Of a stretch of DNA of 64,000 nucleotides, positions 1 through 10,190 are shown in pieces. Origin of the DNA: Cristatella mucedo (taxonomy: Eukaryota > Bryozoa > Phylactolaemata > Cristatellidae); NCBI GenBank assembly GCA_009760855.2, contig WPIO01000168.1, positions 55,001 to 119,000 of the forward strand, read 5' to 3'. Each line of letters starts with the position of its first letter. The stretch's first letter is position 1. The notes under the pieces are model-generated. The model was not told where the DNA came from, searched no databases, and saw nothing but the letters and a program-made list of their open reading frames with translations. A program made the position numbers and the translations under genes.

Positions 1-1132
1 ACTTGCTTGTCGTACATGCGCGAGCCACACCCGCTAACTAATACGTCGACCGTAGCGCCAGCTGTGCCAACTACTGCGCATACAACGAGCAGCGCATCTG
101 CACTCGTCCGGCTGCTGGCCCGACCGTGTGCAGCAGCTGCTGCAGTCAATCCAACGTCGACCCTTCAGAACGACAGCAGCAGCAAGCTCAGCTGATGGAT
201 ACGTCGCGGTGCGTGACCACGTCCTAACCTTTGGGTAGCCGGCCAGTTAAGGAGGCGGCGGCACCCAATCACGTGACACACTAGGTACTGGCGGCCAGTC
301 TGTCAGCAAGGCGGTCCGCCCAGCGGCTGCAGCAGCTGCCTCGGCTCGATCTGCGCCGCCTTCGGAGCCATGCGCTTGGTGGCGGCGGCGGCGGCACGCT
401 TGGGTGCATCGCCTAGGTGCATCGTCTGATGCCTGTGTGCCTCGACCCTATCGCGATTTCGTTAGCTGTGCAGGAGAGCCAGCCAGCCAGTCGTACCTGC
501 TGCAGCTGCTGGCGGCCGACCGAGCGAGCTTCCAATGCCAGAGGCGTCGGCCGAGACGCCAGCGCTCGAGGCCTCAGCAGGCGCAGAGCTGCCGCAGCAA
601 CAGATACTGCTGCCTCCTTCGCCCGAGGAATATCCAGTCGCAATCTACAGCCGCTGGTCGTTGCTGAGCAGCGGCCAGCAATCTAAGAATGCTCGCCCGA
701 AGCTGAGAACTTGTGCTCGGTTTGCGCAGTGGCGAAGCCGCTTCCCAGAGCGTCGGCGCTCGGCGTGCCTTGTCCTACGACTCTTTCCTGACGTCGGTCG
801 GGTGTCGGCAGCGACGACTTTTAATGCTTTTGCATTTGAAAAACCCGAGCTCGATGGCATCGCAGCCGTTTGCCTTCGACGAAAGAGTGGAGACACTGCG
901 CTGCCTCTTGTGCTGCGCAGGTTCGTGCATACATCGTCTTCGCTGTCTCAGCAGTAGCAGCCTCGAGGCGAACGCATATCTCGAGGTAGCTGTCTCAGGA
1001 TGAGACATTGCAGCCGATGTGAGCACTGGTTCGGGGTAGTGTGTGCGCCGCCCTGGCGTTGCGCCTAGCGTTTAAACATAATTGTGACCATCTGTGCTAA
1101 ATCTAATTTGAACCCGTGTATGAAAAAATAAA
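1..1132 (+). other. GC-rich, CAG/GCT-rich sequence, possible 3' exon or UTR
   Basis: The stretch is GC-rich with many cagcagctgctgc-like runs, and several frames stay open because of composition. One plus-strand frame is open from about 535 to 957, but its translation shows no domain I recognise. Sequence becomes AT-rich just before an AATAAA at 1127. This is compatible with the end of a plus-strand gene that begins outside the window, but no splice site or protein homology confirms it. Function unknown. Confidence 0.3.
1127..1132 (+). terminator. Candidate polyadenylation signal AATAAA
   Basis: A canonical AATAAA follows an A run and is followed within 15-25 bases by T-rich sequence, as at a cleavage and polyadenylation site. 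It marks the transition from the GC-rich block to AT-richer DNA. The hexamer alone is weak evidence. Confidence 0.35.
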
Positions 1133-1629
1133 CCTTTTGATTTATTATTACTTGATCGATTTTAGGATTCCTGCTTTTTTTCTCAGGTTCTCGAATGCGA
1201 CGAGGTCTTAGTAGAATTATTTGGTCTACGAATCACAGTCAGACACATTTCGTGCAGCTTACTCGTGATGAAGTAAAAATGATCGAAGATCAATAACTCA
1301 GAAATATAATTTTTTCATCTTGAGTGTTCTCAAGCAAGCATACTGCCAGTTGATTCTCATTGCAACTTAGCAGAGTGGTTCTCCAAATGCTTCGTTGTCA
1401 GATGGAACCGAATAGGGGCCCCAGGCCGCTTGGGACTACCGTCTCCCCCCCCCCCAGGATTACGAGCACTCGTTGCCTTGCATTCTTTCCTCAGTACCTT
1501 CATGCCTCCCTCCTGCTGAACGAGTCGCTAAACTCGCATACCAACAGTTCTCCTTCGGAGTCGCGCACAATCATTGCTACTCACATCTGATCGCGTTCAA
1601 TCCGTGTCGTGTGTGGGTCAGGTCTCATC
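1133..1629. other. No gene seen; poly-C tract
   Basis: No supported gene. It contains a run of about ten C at 1447-1456. Short open frames here have no recognisable domains. The last part may be decayed LINE sequence leading into the LINE-B copy that follows. Confidence 0.4.
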
Positions 1630-2664
1630 CACCCGACCAGTCACCCGTGGAGTCCCTCGTGGGTCCGCTCTCGGTCCCTTTCTGTGCTCTATGTATACTT
1701 AACCACTGAGAATTGTGATTAAGGCCCATCGAAGAGGATATCACTTTTATGCTCACTCAGCTGTCATTCAAACCGTCGGAATCCGTTGCAGCAACTGATA
1801 CATTGAATGCTTGCCTTGCCGACATTCGATCCTGGGTGTCAGAAAATTTCTTGAAACTAAGCGACTAGAAAACTGAACTGCTGCTCATAGGACTCCCTAA
1901 ACGTGTGGCTGGATTAGAAAGCTTTGCTCTTTGAATAGGTGATGCGGTTGTGCGACCATCACCACGTGCTCAAAATTTAGGTGTCGTTTTCTACAACTGC
2001 CTGTACTTTAAAAGCTTCATTCAGAAGACTGCATCTTCAGCAAGCCATACCATCCTATCACTACGATTAGGAGCTGTCCTCCACGGTGGCTTGCAAAACA
2101 TTTAACTCGCTTCTACATCTGTCTCGGCTAGATCATTGTAATTTTCTTTTGGCTGGACTACCAAAAAAAGCAAGTAGGCCACTGCAGATGGCTATGAAAT
2201 ATGGCTGTAAGGCTAGTTTGCAAATCGCAGAGGTTTGGCCATGTGCCTCCTTTTCTAAAAGAGCTTGGATGGCTGCCGGTTGATCAACGGATACAGATCA
2301 AAGTTTTTACACTGACCCGCAAGGCACGCCACGGCTTGGCTCTTCCATACCTAGCTGAACTGCTGCATCAGTTTTAGCCTCCTCGTGCCCTCAGGTCCTG
2401 TATGGACATTAAATTAGCCGTTAGGTTCCTCAGCATAAAGATCGTTGGCGACAGAAGCTTTTGTTCTTCAGGTCCTAGACTGTGGTACTCGCTTGCACAA
2501 TTCTTACACAACGGCAACTTCTCTCCTGCTGCCTACTATGGCTCATCCTTTCCAGCATTCCCGAGTTGCTACTTCTATGTTACTCACTACCTCAACTGCT
2601 CTCCTGACTCTGCTATGCTTCCCAATTTCTCTTTGTTGCGTGAGATGAAGTCTGTTGGCTACCG
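1630..2664 (+). mobile_element. LINE-B fragment (RT 3' half, degraded)
   Basis: The sequence aligns by eye with the longer LINE-B copy at 27.7-28.8 kb. A GVP-type RT motif region lies near 1640, followed by the palm-to-thumb region and the LPKKA / VDQRIQ-like C-terminal segments. Many stops and frameshifts break the reading frame. The characteristic 3' tail is missing: the copy stops at about 2664, where Tc1/mariner-like sequence begins. Confidence 0.7.
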
Positions 2665-3220
2665 AATGTCTACCGGTGGTTTCTTAACAATATATCCTAA
2701 TTCGATTGCCCTCCTGCGATGGCTAATTGACTGGCCAAGTCAGTCTCGAGACCTTAACCCAGTGTTACAATTGTGGGATGAAATCGAGCCGAAGCTATGG
2801 CGGCTGGCCGGCAGCTTATCGCGGCTAGCGATCCACTTTTCGTTTACTTGCAACGAGCTGAATAGCGGCCTATGTTTGATCAGCTCCGTGCAGGTAATTG
2901 CAAATAAGGAATGGCGCATGAGCCCAGTGCTGCATAACGGAACTCACGTCCCGAGACGTCAATTTACACCTTCGAAACGTCGGACTACCGAGTGCGATGG
3001 CTCTTCGTGGACTGAATTATGTTCTCCTGCACGACAACGATTCTAAACTCATGGCCACCAAAACCCATGCCACATTTTCCGACGGATTTGTCAGTAAGCT
3101 ACGGGCAATTAGACGAGCAGGCCTCGTTGGGTCGGCGACGAACGTAAAGCCTTCTGTTCCAGTTCGAAAAGAGGCCGAATTAGCTGTCGTCACTCCGTAA
3201 AACTCAACCCCATTCATCAG
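2665..3220 (+). mobile_element. Tc1/mariner transposase fragments, scrambled order
   Basis: The frame at about 2730-2800 encodes DWPSQSRDLNPVLQLWDEIE, the family motif around the last catalytic acidic residue of Tc1-like transposases (usually DWPxQSPDLNPIExLWDxL). A second stretch at about 3015-3080 encodes LLHDNDSKLMATKTHATF, close to the HDNDPKHT motif that holds the second catalytic Asp. In an intact transposase the DND motif precedes the WPxQS motif by about 35 residues. Here it lies about 250 bp after it, so two fragments have been joined or rearranged. No terminal inverted repeats were found. Non-functional remnant. Confidence 0.65.
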
Positions 3221-3589
3221 CAGTTCAGCGGATTCGAGCCTTAGCCCACTGTAAATGACTTACCACATTGCTAGCCGATAGAAGAAGTTGTCTCTATGCA
3301 ATTTTAGAATGTAGACCAGCCTCATTTCCAATCGCCATCGAGCTCGACGAATGACTGCAATCCACCGAAATCCACTCCAATTAGGCTAGCAACGACCAGG
3401 CGTAGGCGTTGCCGAGCTCAAATTTTGCTCTGCGATTGTAGTACACGTTCTAATTCATCTGTCCACCTAATGTAAAGTTGCTTCATGCACGCTCACTTAT
3501 GCAAATGAGCTTTGTCGTCGGACGCCTGTACCGCAATCCACCACGATCCTGTATGACTCTAGAAAAGTATGTGCTCGAGCCTTGAGATG
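3221..3589. other. No gene seen
   Basis: No coding potential, RNA gene or repeat copy recognised between the Tc1/mariner remnants and the satellite-like block. Confidence 0.4.
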
Positions 3590-4970
3590 TCACGTAAAAT
3601 GAGAATTGGAGCTTGGAGCAGCCGATTTCTGGATTTCACTATTGGTCCCTGCTATAGCTGTTGATTACCGTGCATTGTTGACAATTAACGTACAAAATAG
3701 CTTGAAAATCCTACGATTTCACTTTTAGCAAGGAAAAATGAGAAATTCGATGAAAATCGGCTCTTCGTGCAGCCAATTTAGTGTCGACTTGTCACGGATT
3801 GTAGTGGAGTGCTGCTTCAAGCCGAGCCGTTGCCGTTGATTGTCAAGCATTGCCCAAAATTGTACGTGCGAAATGGCTTAAAATGACGTGGTTGACTTTA
3901 ACCAGTGTGCTTTTTAGCAAGCATCAAAAATTGGAGCATTGCGAAACCGATTTCAGGTCATTTTGCATCAGATTACTGTAAATTGAGGTTTTTGCCCCGG
4001 CCATTGCAGTCAATTGCTGTGCATTGCTGTGCATTGCTGTGCATTGCTGTGCATTGTGCATTGCTGCCAAATGATCGAGATGATCGACGCTAATTTGTGG
4101 GAATAACCGCAATAACCAAAAATTAGAGCAACGTGCAATCACAATTAGAGCTTAAAAAGTACGTATTCTGGTCGTTTTTCGGCGGGTTGCGGTGCATTGA
4201 CGTACTGGCCCGGACAGTTGCAGTGCATCGCTGCAGAGTGGCCCAGGCAATTACAGTGAATTTATGCGAGGACGCAATAACCGAAGAGTAGAGAGCGCAC
4301 AATCATAATTAGAGCTTCTAGTGTACGAGTTCTGGTTGATGTGTGGCGGATTGCAGCGGATTTCAGCGGATTAAGGTGGATTGTGATATGGGACCGGGTC
4401 GTTGCAGTCGATTGCAATTCATTGCACGAGAACGCACGTGCATAATGGAGCACAATTTTGTGGATGCACTTTGAACTGAGTCTAGTCCTGTACGCAATGT
4501 CAATTAGAGCTTCGCGATGGCGATTTGATAGTTATTTGTAGTGGAATAGAGTGGATTTCGGTAGTTTTCCAGGGCATTTCAGGCGATTACCGCACCACAT
4601 TGCCACAGTGCGAGGTCGCACAAGTTTTTTATTTTACGTGGTTATGCACACACAATGGTGGACTTTAATTTGCAATAAAAGGATAATACTCGTACTCGTG
4701 GAGCTCGGCGAAATGTATTTCGTTTTCTTATGCGGCGGATTCGGTGGATTTAAGTGGATTGCGGTATTGGCCCGGACTACCGCAGTCGATTGCAGAGCAT
4801 TGCACAAGAACGGCTGTGCCAATGCGAGTGAAATTTTAAAATGCAATTGTGGCAGAGTGAGCTTTCATATTCAATCAAAAAAGGAACTTTTCGATCGGAA
4901 TTTCTTTCACCAATGAAATGCAGTAAATTTTGGTATTGGCCTGGGCCACTGCAATCTTATTTCAGTGGAC
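3590..4970. repeat. Degenerate satellite-like repeat, period about 160-200 bp
   Basis: Similar segments recur. 'caatcacaattagagctt' near 4137, 'caatcataattagagctt' near 4300 and 'gtcaattagagcttc' near 4499 each precede a block with gcggattgcggt, a cccgg(a/g) motif, gttgcagtcgattgca and attgcacgagaacg (also near 4740-4810). Copies are diverged and unevenly spaced. A short tandem array of the 10-mer attgctgtgc, about 4.5 copies, lies at 4013-4068. No coding potential. Confidence 0.55.
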
Positions 4971-5687
4971 TTGTTGAGAACTCGTGGGCGGAATCGCCCA
5001 GAATTTTCTGGATACATTGTACGTGTAGCCTAGTTTGATATTCCAAACTTTTTAGAGCGGTTCGCAGCTGATGTGAGGTGGGTTTGACGGAAACTAGAAT
5101 GGATCGCGGTAACTCGTCGAACCCACCTCGCCTTCTGGCAGCGTCACTGCTAACTCGCTTCTCAGACGAGGCACACACTCTTTTAGCGTGATTTTTCGCT
5201 GAAGCTAAACGGTCCTTAAATGCCCAACCGTGCAGGATTTTCCCACGCTCCGGGTCTACTCTACCTTCTTCACGTCATTCGAAATCGTTCTCTTTAGCAT
5301 TGATAAAGTAGCAGCAATTTGACCGTACGGGTGTTCAGCCTCGTACTGTCAATTTACCTGGTACAGAGTTGACCACTCGCGAAGCTCGACGATTCGGCGA
5401 TTTTCGGTGGACGGTTGGTAGGGTTTTTCCTGTAAAATAAGTAATCCTCAACAGGCTAACTGTACAGTTTCGGCTCGTGCGTAACCTCTCGGTTCCAGCG
5501 TGAAATAATGAAGGGATCATTTCTCGAAGCTCGATTCTGGCCAAAACTGCCATTTTTGTAGGAATTGCAGGGATTTTTTGGCAAATTTTGGTGATGCTTG
5601 CGCCTGCTGCTTCTGCTATTGTAATTAGCACAGCCGCCTCAGCCACTAATGTATGACCCACCTGCAGGAGGTGGTTGGGCAATCAAT
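4971..5687. other. No gene seen
   Basis: Mixed-composition sequence without a recognised repeat or gene. The minus-strand open frame at 5335-5682 has no recognisable domain and is treated as chance. Confidence 0.4.
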
Positions 5688-5770
5688 GGTAATAATAATT
5701 ATACAATTGATAAAGCGCCCTCAGAGAACTCAATCTCTTTCTAGGCGCTTTACATTTGCTGCAATTGACT
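5688..5770 (-). mobile_element. LINE-A 3' tail fragment
   Basis: Reads on the plus strand as taataataatt followed by ttgataaagcgccctcagag, tctttctaggcgctttac and tttgctgcaa: the reverse complement of the LINE-A 3' end with its stem-loop and (TAA)n tail. The sequence that follows to about 6110 is not LINE-A and is unassigned. Confidence 0.7.
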
Positions 5771-6119
5771 TGGTGCAGCGTCCGGCTTCGATGTAGGATG
5801 TGGCCCGCCACAGACGCACTTCCCCATCTGCAGTGAGTCAGCCAGCTCATATATATGTACCCTTTGAGGGAATACAGATTAAGCTTCGTTTATCGCTCAC
5901 GTCCGTGCTGAGTCTCCGTGAGACTCCGTAAGAATAGCCGCCGCCGGAGCCACTGTCATACTACAGTACAGTGATCATTAGGACCGCTGGTGAAATTGTC
6001 AAACTATCGTGGTAATTCGCAATTGGCCATCCGATAATTAGCGGACCGAACCTGTATCCCAGCTGCAGTCCAATCGGCAGCTTAGGGAAACATGGTAATC
6101 GAGAAAATCTGGACCTTCC

Positions 6120-6580
6120 AAATACGCTTGCGTTTCAGTGTATTTGCAGGGGCTCGTGCGCACGATGGCGGTGTGACGGAGATGAACGTTGCTCCCACAA
6201 GCGATTTGTGGCGTTGACGACGACGGCTCTACTGCATCATAAGCAGGCGACACGTGCGAGCGAGCGAGCGAGCGCTACGTACAGATGCAGTAGCCGTCGG
6301 GGAAGCAGCTCCGGAATGCGCGGAGAGAAGAGAAAGAGAGCGAAAGGGAGAGCGAGCGGATAGCGTGCATACAGGCCGAGGCACTGGCTGAAAGTTTCTT
6401 GCTGCAGGAGTAGCAGGTCATGCGACCAAAGCTGACCCGTTGCAATTAAATCCAGATTAGTCAGCTGATACTGTGCTACTGCAGTGCCTAATGAGAGTGT
6501 ACTCAGCGCGCGCGTTGGCCGGGCGGGACCGTATTGTGGGCGTGACCACACCCACATACTCACTTTGCTAGGGAACTAGT
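6120..6580. repeat. Promoter-like duplicated block, copy 1 (Block-R)
   Basis: About 450 bp is paralogous to 61757-62295. Shared landmarks are 'gcaggggctcgtg', 'gacggct(c/g)tact/attg', 'gggatagcgt(g/c)', 'caattaaatccag', 'actcagcgcgc' and 'ttgtgggcgtg'. It has GAGCGA repeats, purine-rich stretches and GC/CACCC-box-like motifs around 6530-6556. Copy 2 carries an inserted LINE-A tail that copy 1 lacks. The function may be promoter-proximal DNA of a duplicated gene; this is inference. Confidence 0.5.
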
Positions 6581-7462
6581 CCCTTCCACTCTGACAACGG
6601 CAATTTTTAGCTCACTCCTTTAAAGCAAGGTAATCTCTATCAAGGCGATTTAAATATGCCGCAGGGCTCGGGCCCGCGGTTTTTAGCGGCTAAGGCGAGC
6701 ACCTTCGCTCTGAGCCAAACTGTATGCATACATACGTACGTATGGAGAAAGTACGGCAGGAGGGGAAACAGGTAAAGAACAGATGGAAGAAAAACATAGT
6801 GGGCCACATAGCCACCAGAGGCATCGGCCGGCTCAAGAGCGAGCGCCCAGAGGCGTGCCGCAGGTAGCGTCGTGCGCTGCGGCGGCGCCAGAATGCCTTA
6901 GCAGTCGCAGGCCCGGAGACCCCGTGCCAACTCTGACCGGAAGCATGTCGAGGTCGAGGTCGTTGCTCGGCCGCCGGAGTCGGGTGTCGCCGTCTGGCGC
7001 TGCCGTGCGGCCCGCGGAGGCGATGCTCAAACCGCGGGCAGTAGAGGAGGAGAGTGCGGATGATGCCAGCCAATTTCAATCCGAAGGTGAACCCAGTTCT
7101 GTCGCCTTTGCGTACTCGTGTGCCGCTGCCACTCTGCGAACCGCGCCCGCCGACCGTCCGCTTGGCGGCGGCGGTGGCGGCGGTCCAGCGCTCGGTCCGC
7201 TCTCGACGACTGCCGTCTCGTCTCGCAGCGAGGCCTGAGCGTGTAGCGACATAGCGCTGCGCACCCGGCCTCCGAGCCGCGTGCTTCTCTGGCCTGCATT
7301 CATATTCGCTCAGCGGTGGTTGGCCTGCAGGTCTCGACCGCCCACCTCCGAAGCCCGCGGGTCGCATCACGGTTCACTGCATAGTTAAAAGGAACCTCGA
7401 AGCAGACGCCAAGGAGTGGTCGCAGGAGGCCGTGTGAGTCGAGTTCGCAGCACCCAACCCTC

Positions 7463-7464
<2 letters not shown>

Positions 7465-7496
<32 letters not shown>
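7465..7496. repeat. (CT)n microsatellite
   Basis: About sixteen uninterrupted CT dinucleotides within the CpG-rich block. Confidence 0.9.
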
Positions 7497-7499
<3 letters not shown>

Positions 7500-7580
7500 C
7501 TTTCACAAGCTTTTCCGGTCGCGCAGCAGCGCGCTGTCGAAAGTCGGCCGCCGACGTCCCACCTGCGGCTCGGCTTCCGA

Positions 7581-7660
7581 TAGAAAGGTCGCAGTCTTCG
7601 AGAGCGTAGCGCTGCCCGCCCCGCGCGCTCGCGACGCTCTCGAAGACTGCGACCTTTCTA
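7581..7660. repeat. Perfect inverted repeat, 27-bp arms, 26-bp GC-rich loop
   Basis: The left arm 7581-7607 is the exact reverse complement of the right arm 7634-7660. The loop 7608-7633 is almost all G and C. A partial third copy of the right arm, containing gaagactgcgacctttct, follows at about 7674-7692. Transcribed RNA would form a long perfect hairpin. Lies inside the CpG-rich block. It could be a foldback-element remnant or a recent inverted duplication. Confidence 0.85.
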
Positions 7661-7980
7661 GATACTGCGACTAGAAGACTGCGACCTTTCTCGCGACCCG
7701 GAGGTGACGCGGCCATCGCTCTCACTTTGAGAATGAGCGACCGAATGAGCTTCCGGTCTGACTTCGGCCCTCAGCCTCGGCGTGACTCGACGCGACCACC
7801 CGGCGTACCGCGTGGCGTGTTTTTAGCCTTGCGTGAAATCCCGCGGACCGTTCAGTCGCGTTTACAATTTACGTGCACATGCATTTTTGCACGCCGATGG
7901 GCAAGAGTGCTCGGGTATCGTCGTGCACGCGTCGGTACATCCGTAGCGGGCTCGGCAACGCAGCGATGACTGCACACGTC

Positions 7981-8300
7981 GGCGTTTGCTGCGGCGGGTG
8001 ATTGTCTGCAGCGAAATCGAGGCTCGATAGGAGGCTCAGAGGCACAATCGGTGGGCGATCGGTAGCCAGCAGAGTATGTGTCGCTCGACCAAGATTTTTT
8101 GCAGTGAGCATAACAAGAACAGCGTAGCAGGTTATGAGAGCAGCTGTGCGGATTAATTATAATTATAATTATACACAATATGTAGCTCCCTATGAGAACT
8201 ATATCTATATATAAAATAGGAGTTTTAATTGTCGGTCGTTGGTTCAGGGCCCTTAGAGAACTAAATCTCTTTCCAAATGCTTTACAACATGCTGCAAGGG
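7981..8300 (-). mobile_element. LINE-A-type tail remnants
   Basis: Two diverged tails lie close together on the minus strand. One, near 8160-8210, has 'agctccctatgagaac'. The second, near 8245-8300, has 'gggcccttagagaact', 'tctctttccaaatgcttt' and 'gctgcaag'. Each resembles the reversed LINE-A/SINE-T 3' end. The rest is unassigned. Confidence 0.45.
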
Positions 8301-8461
8301 ACTGCCGACGTGATAGCCGTGATTTAAAGAAATACACGATATCATGCTTAGACAAGCATGCAAAAGACAAATATCGGTCAGCTGTCTCTGCGCCCCAGTG
8401 AACTTTTCGTGCTTTGTACGATGTGCTTGGCATGCAAGATTCAGTGCAGGTTACTGTGAGC

Positions 8462-8545
8462 CGTGATGGCACACTAGGTAAGGCGGTTGCTTTTCATGAC
8501 CTCGGTCCCGAGGTCGTGGGTTCGATTCCTGTCGTGGGCGATCCT
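8462..8545 (+). other. tRNA-like SINE head or tRNA pseudogene
   Basis: Contains 'gtgggttcgattcct' at 8516-8530, a near-perfect RNA polymerase III B box. About 45 bp upstream lies an A-box-like 'tggcacactaggtaagg'. The sequence 'acctcggtcccgaggt' just before the B box is self-complementary. It differs from SINE-T and is probably another tRNA-derived head, since no clean acceptor stem can be drawn. Confidence 0.45.
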
Positions 8546-8754
8546 TTATCGCCACTGCAAGCGGTGGTGATAGCCGTCAAGGCTCTTCTGTTGCTATACA
8601 AAAAGAGGCTGTTTAAGCAGCTAGGATTTCTTTTTACTTGTCAGAGGTCTTATTTACTGCCGGTAATAAGTGACTTTAAGCTGGCTTTAGCATGATGGTT
8701 CAGGCATTATAGCTGTTTGGTTTTGCATGCCTGATAACATCCATGTTGCTTACC

Positions 8755-8992
8755 TCGAAGGTATTGACTGACTCTCTTACAGCTAATGCATGCTGACACT
8801 GTGCAGCCACTAACTATATTTGCATGCTGACCTCGTGCATGTCACCTCTAACCATTTTATGCGGGCTCATTGAGCATGCTGCCACTAACTCTTCGATCAT
8901 GCTTCCTACGCGATAAATATGAAGTGTCTTGAAAGAGATTGAGTTCTCCGAGGCACTATAAAAATGTGTTATTATTTTTATTATTATTACAG
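8755..8992 (+). mobile_element. LINE-A 3' UTR and tail fragment
   Basis: Carries the LINE-A 3' UTR landmarks in order: 'catgctgacactgtgcagcc', 'tttgcatgctgacc', 'gcatgtcacctctaaccat', 'cgatcatgctt', then 'cttgaaagagattgagttct' and an ATT-rich tail. No coding part remains. Confidence 0.75.
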
Positions 8993-9065
8993 CGAGTTGT
9001 AGGGGCCTGCATTGAGATTAAGTTTTCTGGTGGTGTTATGCAGCCCACCTGTTATTATTGTTATT

Positions 9066-9215
9066 GCCGAGCTGGTTTGGTCTAGCGGTTAAGGTGCTCG
9101 CCCCGACCAAGGTCTGACTGAGGTCGTGGGCTCGAGCCCTGAGGCATATGTGAAGCGCCTGAATAGAGATTAAGATCTCTTGGGGGCTATATAAATGAGT
9201 TATATTATTATTATT
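9066..9215 (+). mobile_element. SINE-T, tRNA-derived SINE with LINE-A-type tail
   Basis: Best-preserved SINE-T copy in the window. A box 'tggtctagcgg' lies at 9078-9088 and B box 'ggctcgagcc' at about 9129-9138, the spacing of a tRNA-derived pol III promoter. After the tRNA head comes 'gaagcgcctgaatagagat', 'taagatctcttgggggct' and an ATT-rich tail. These match the LINE-A 3' end, including the AGAGA/TCTCT inner stem. Non-coding; mobilised in trans if active. Confidence 0.85.
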
Positions 9216-10103
9216 GTTATGAAAAGTATCATGTTTAGACCTGCATGCCAAAGCGCCTAGGAAGACACTTAGAGCCATTGATTAGTAGAACCTCTGGCTA
9301 GTGAGATGCACTGAATGATGCACAGGTCAGCACAAAAGGAAAACAGGACAAGTTCACCGGGGACAGCAAAAGCTGAGAGGAGTAGATTTGTCTGTAACTG
9401 ATATTTACATGAAACAGTGTCGTAGCAGGTAGAGTGACCGAAGCTAAAAGCGAGACCCATACTTTCGATTCCTGCAAACATAAGGTCCGATGCTTTGAAG
9501 TACAGACAGAAATGGTGTGATGCAGCTGCTATGTCACTGACTACAGCCTAGACGAACTGCCGAGTTTTTCACTAATGCAGGTGATGCAGACAGGTGGAAG
9601 GGGGCAGACCGGAATACCCGAGTTAAGGAAATTAGCAGTAACCCAGACGTGATGCTGCTAACGTATGACCTAGTTCTCATCTAAGCAGGCTCTGATTTTG
9701 GCTACTCTCCTCAGCTAAAGTAGGTCAACTTGATAATGGAGGAAACGTACTAATTCAATTGGAAAGGGCTTTTAAATTTCTTGCCCAGATTACGGACAGC
9801 CGTCGCTAGAGTGATGCTAGACGAGTCAATTTTGAGGCTTACGTCTGGCATCTATAGCGTGACACTAGCCTTTTCAGCCACCTTACCCATACCAAAATGG
9901 ATGCATGCCAATAGGTTAGTGTTAGCATGCACAATCTCGGCTCGTATTAGAATTTTTTGTACAATTTGAATGGTTGGAGCAAATACTTTGAGGAGCAAGC
10001 AGGCTTCAGCTCAAGCGTCAGCATCCGCCTACGGTTGGGCTGAAGAATGGCACAGGTTAGCTGTCTCTAGGGGTAGCATCATTGCTTAGCAACTTCCCCC
10101 TTT
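9216..10103. other. No gene seen
   Basis: No convincing exon, RNA gene or repeat copy. Short open frames on both strands show no family motifs. Confidence 0.4.
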
Positions 10104-10190
10104 AATAATAATAATAATAATAATACATTTGATGTAGGGCCCTCAGAGAACCTAGTCTCCTTCTGAGCACTCTACATTTGCTGCCCTCAG
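10104..10190 (-). mobile_element. LINE-A-type tail
   Basis: (TAA)n followed by 'tagggccctcagagaacc', 'tagtctccttctgagcact' and 'ctacatttgctg', a diverged reversed tail. The sequence after it (to about 10420) is not LINE-A body, so this may be the tail of a different SINE. Confidence 0.6.

Larger units (their letters stand above)
6680..7980. other. CpG-rich block, possible promoter or 5' exon region
   Basis: Strongly GC- and CpG-rich compared with its surroundings. Open frames occur on both strands at once (for example 6783-7238 plus, 6690-7370 minus, 7727-7969 plus), which is what composition alone produces. None shows a known domain. The block could be the CpG-rich 5' end of a gene in either direction, but no exon is supported. 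Confidence 0.35.

Noticed and set aside
6690-7725. Several 75-226-codon frames on both strands
   Set aside because: All frames stay open together because of GC content, there are no domains, and Arg/Ala/Gly composition is typical of shadow frames.
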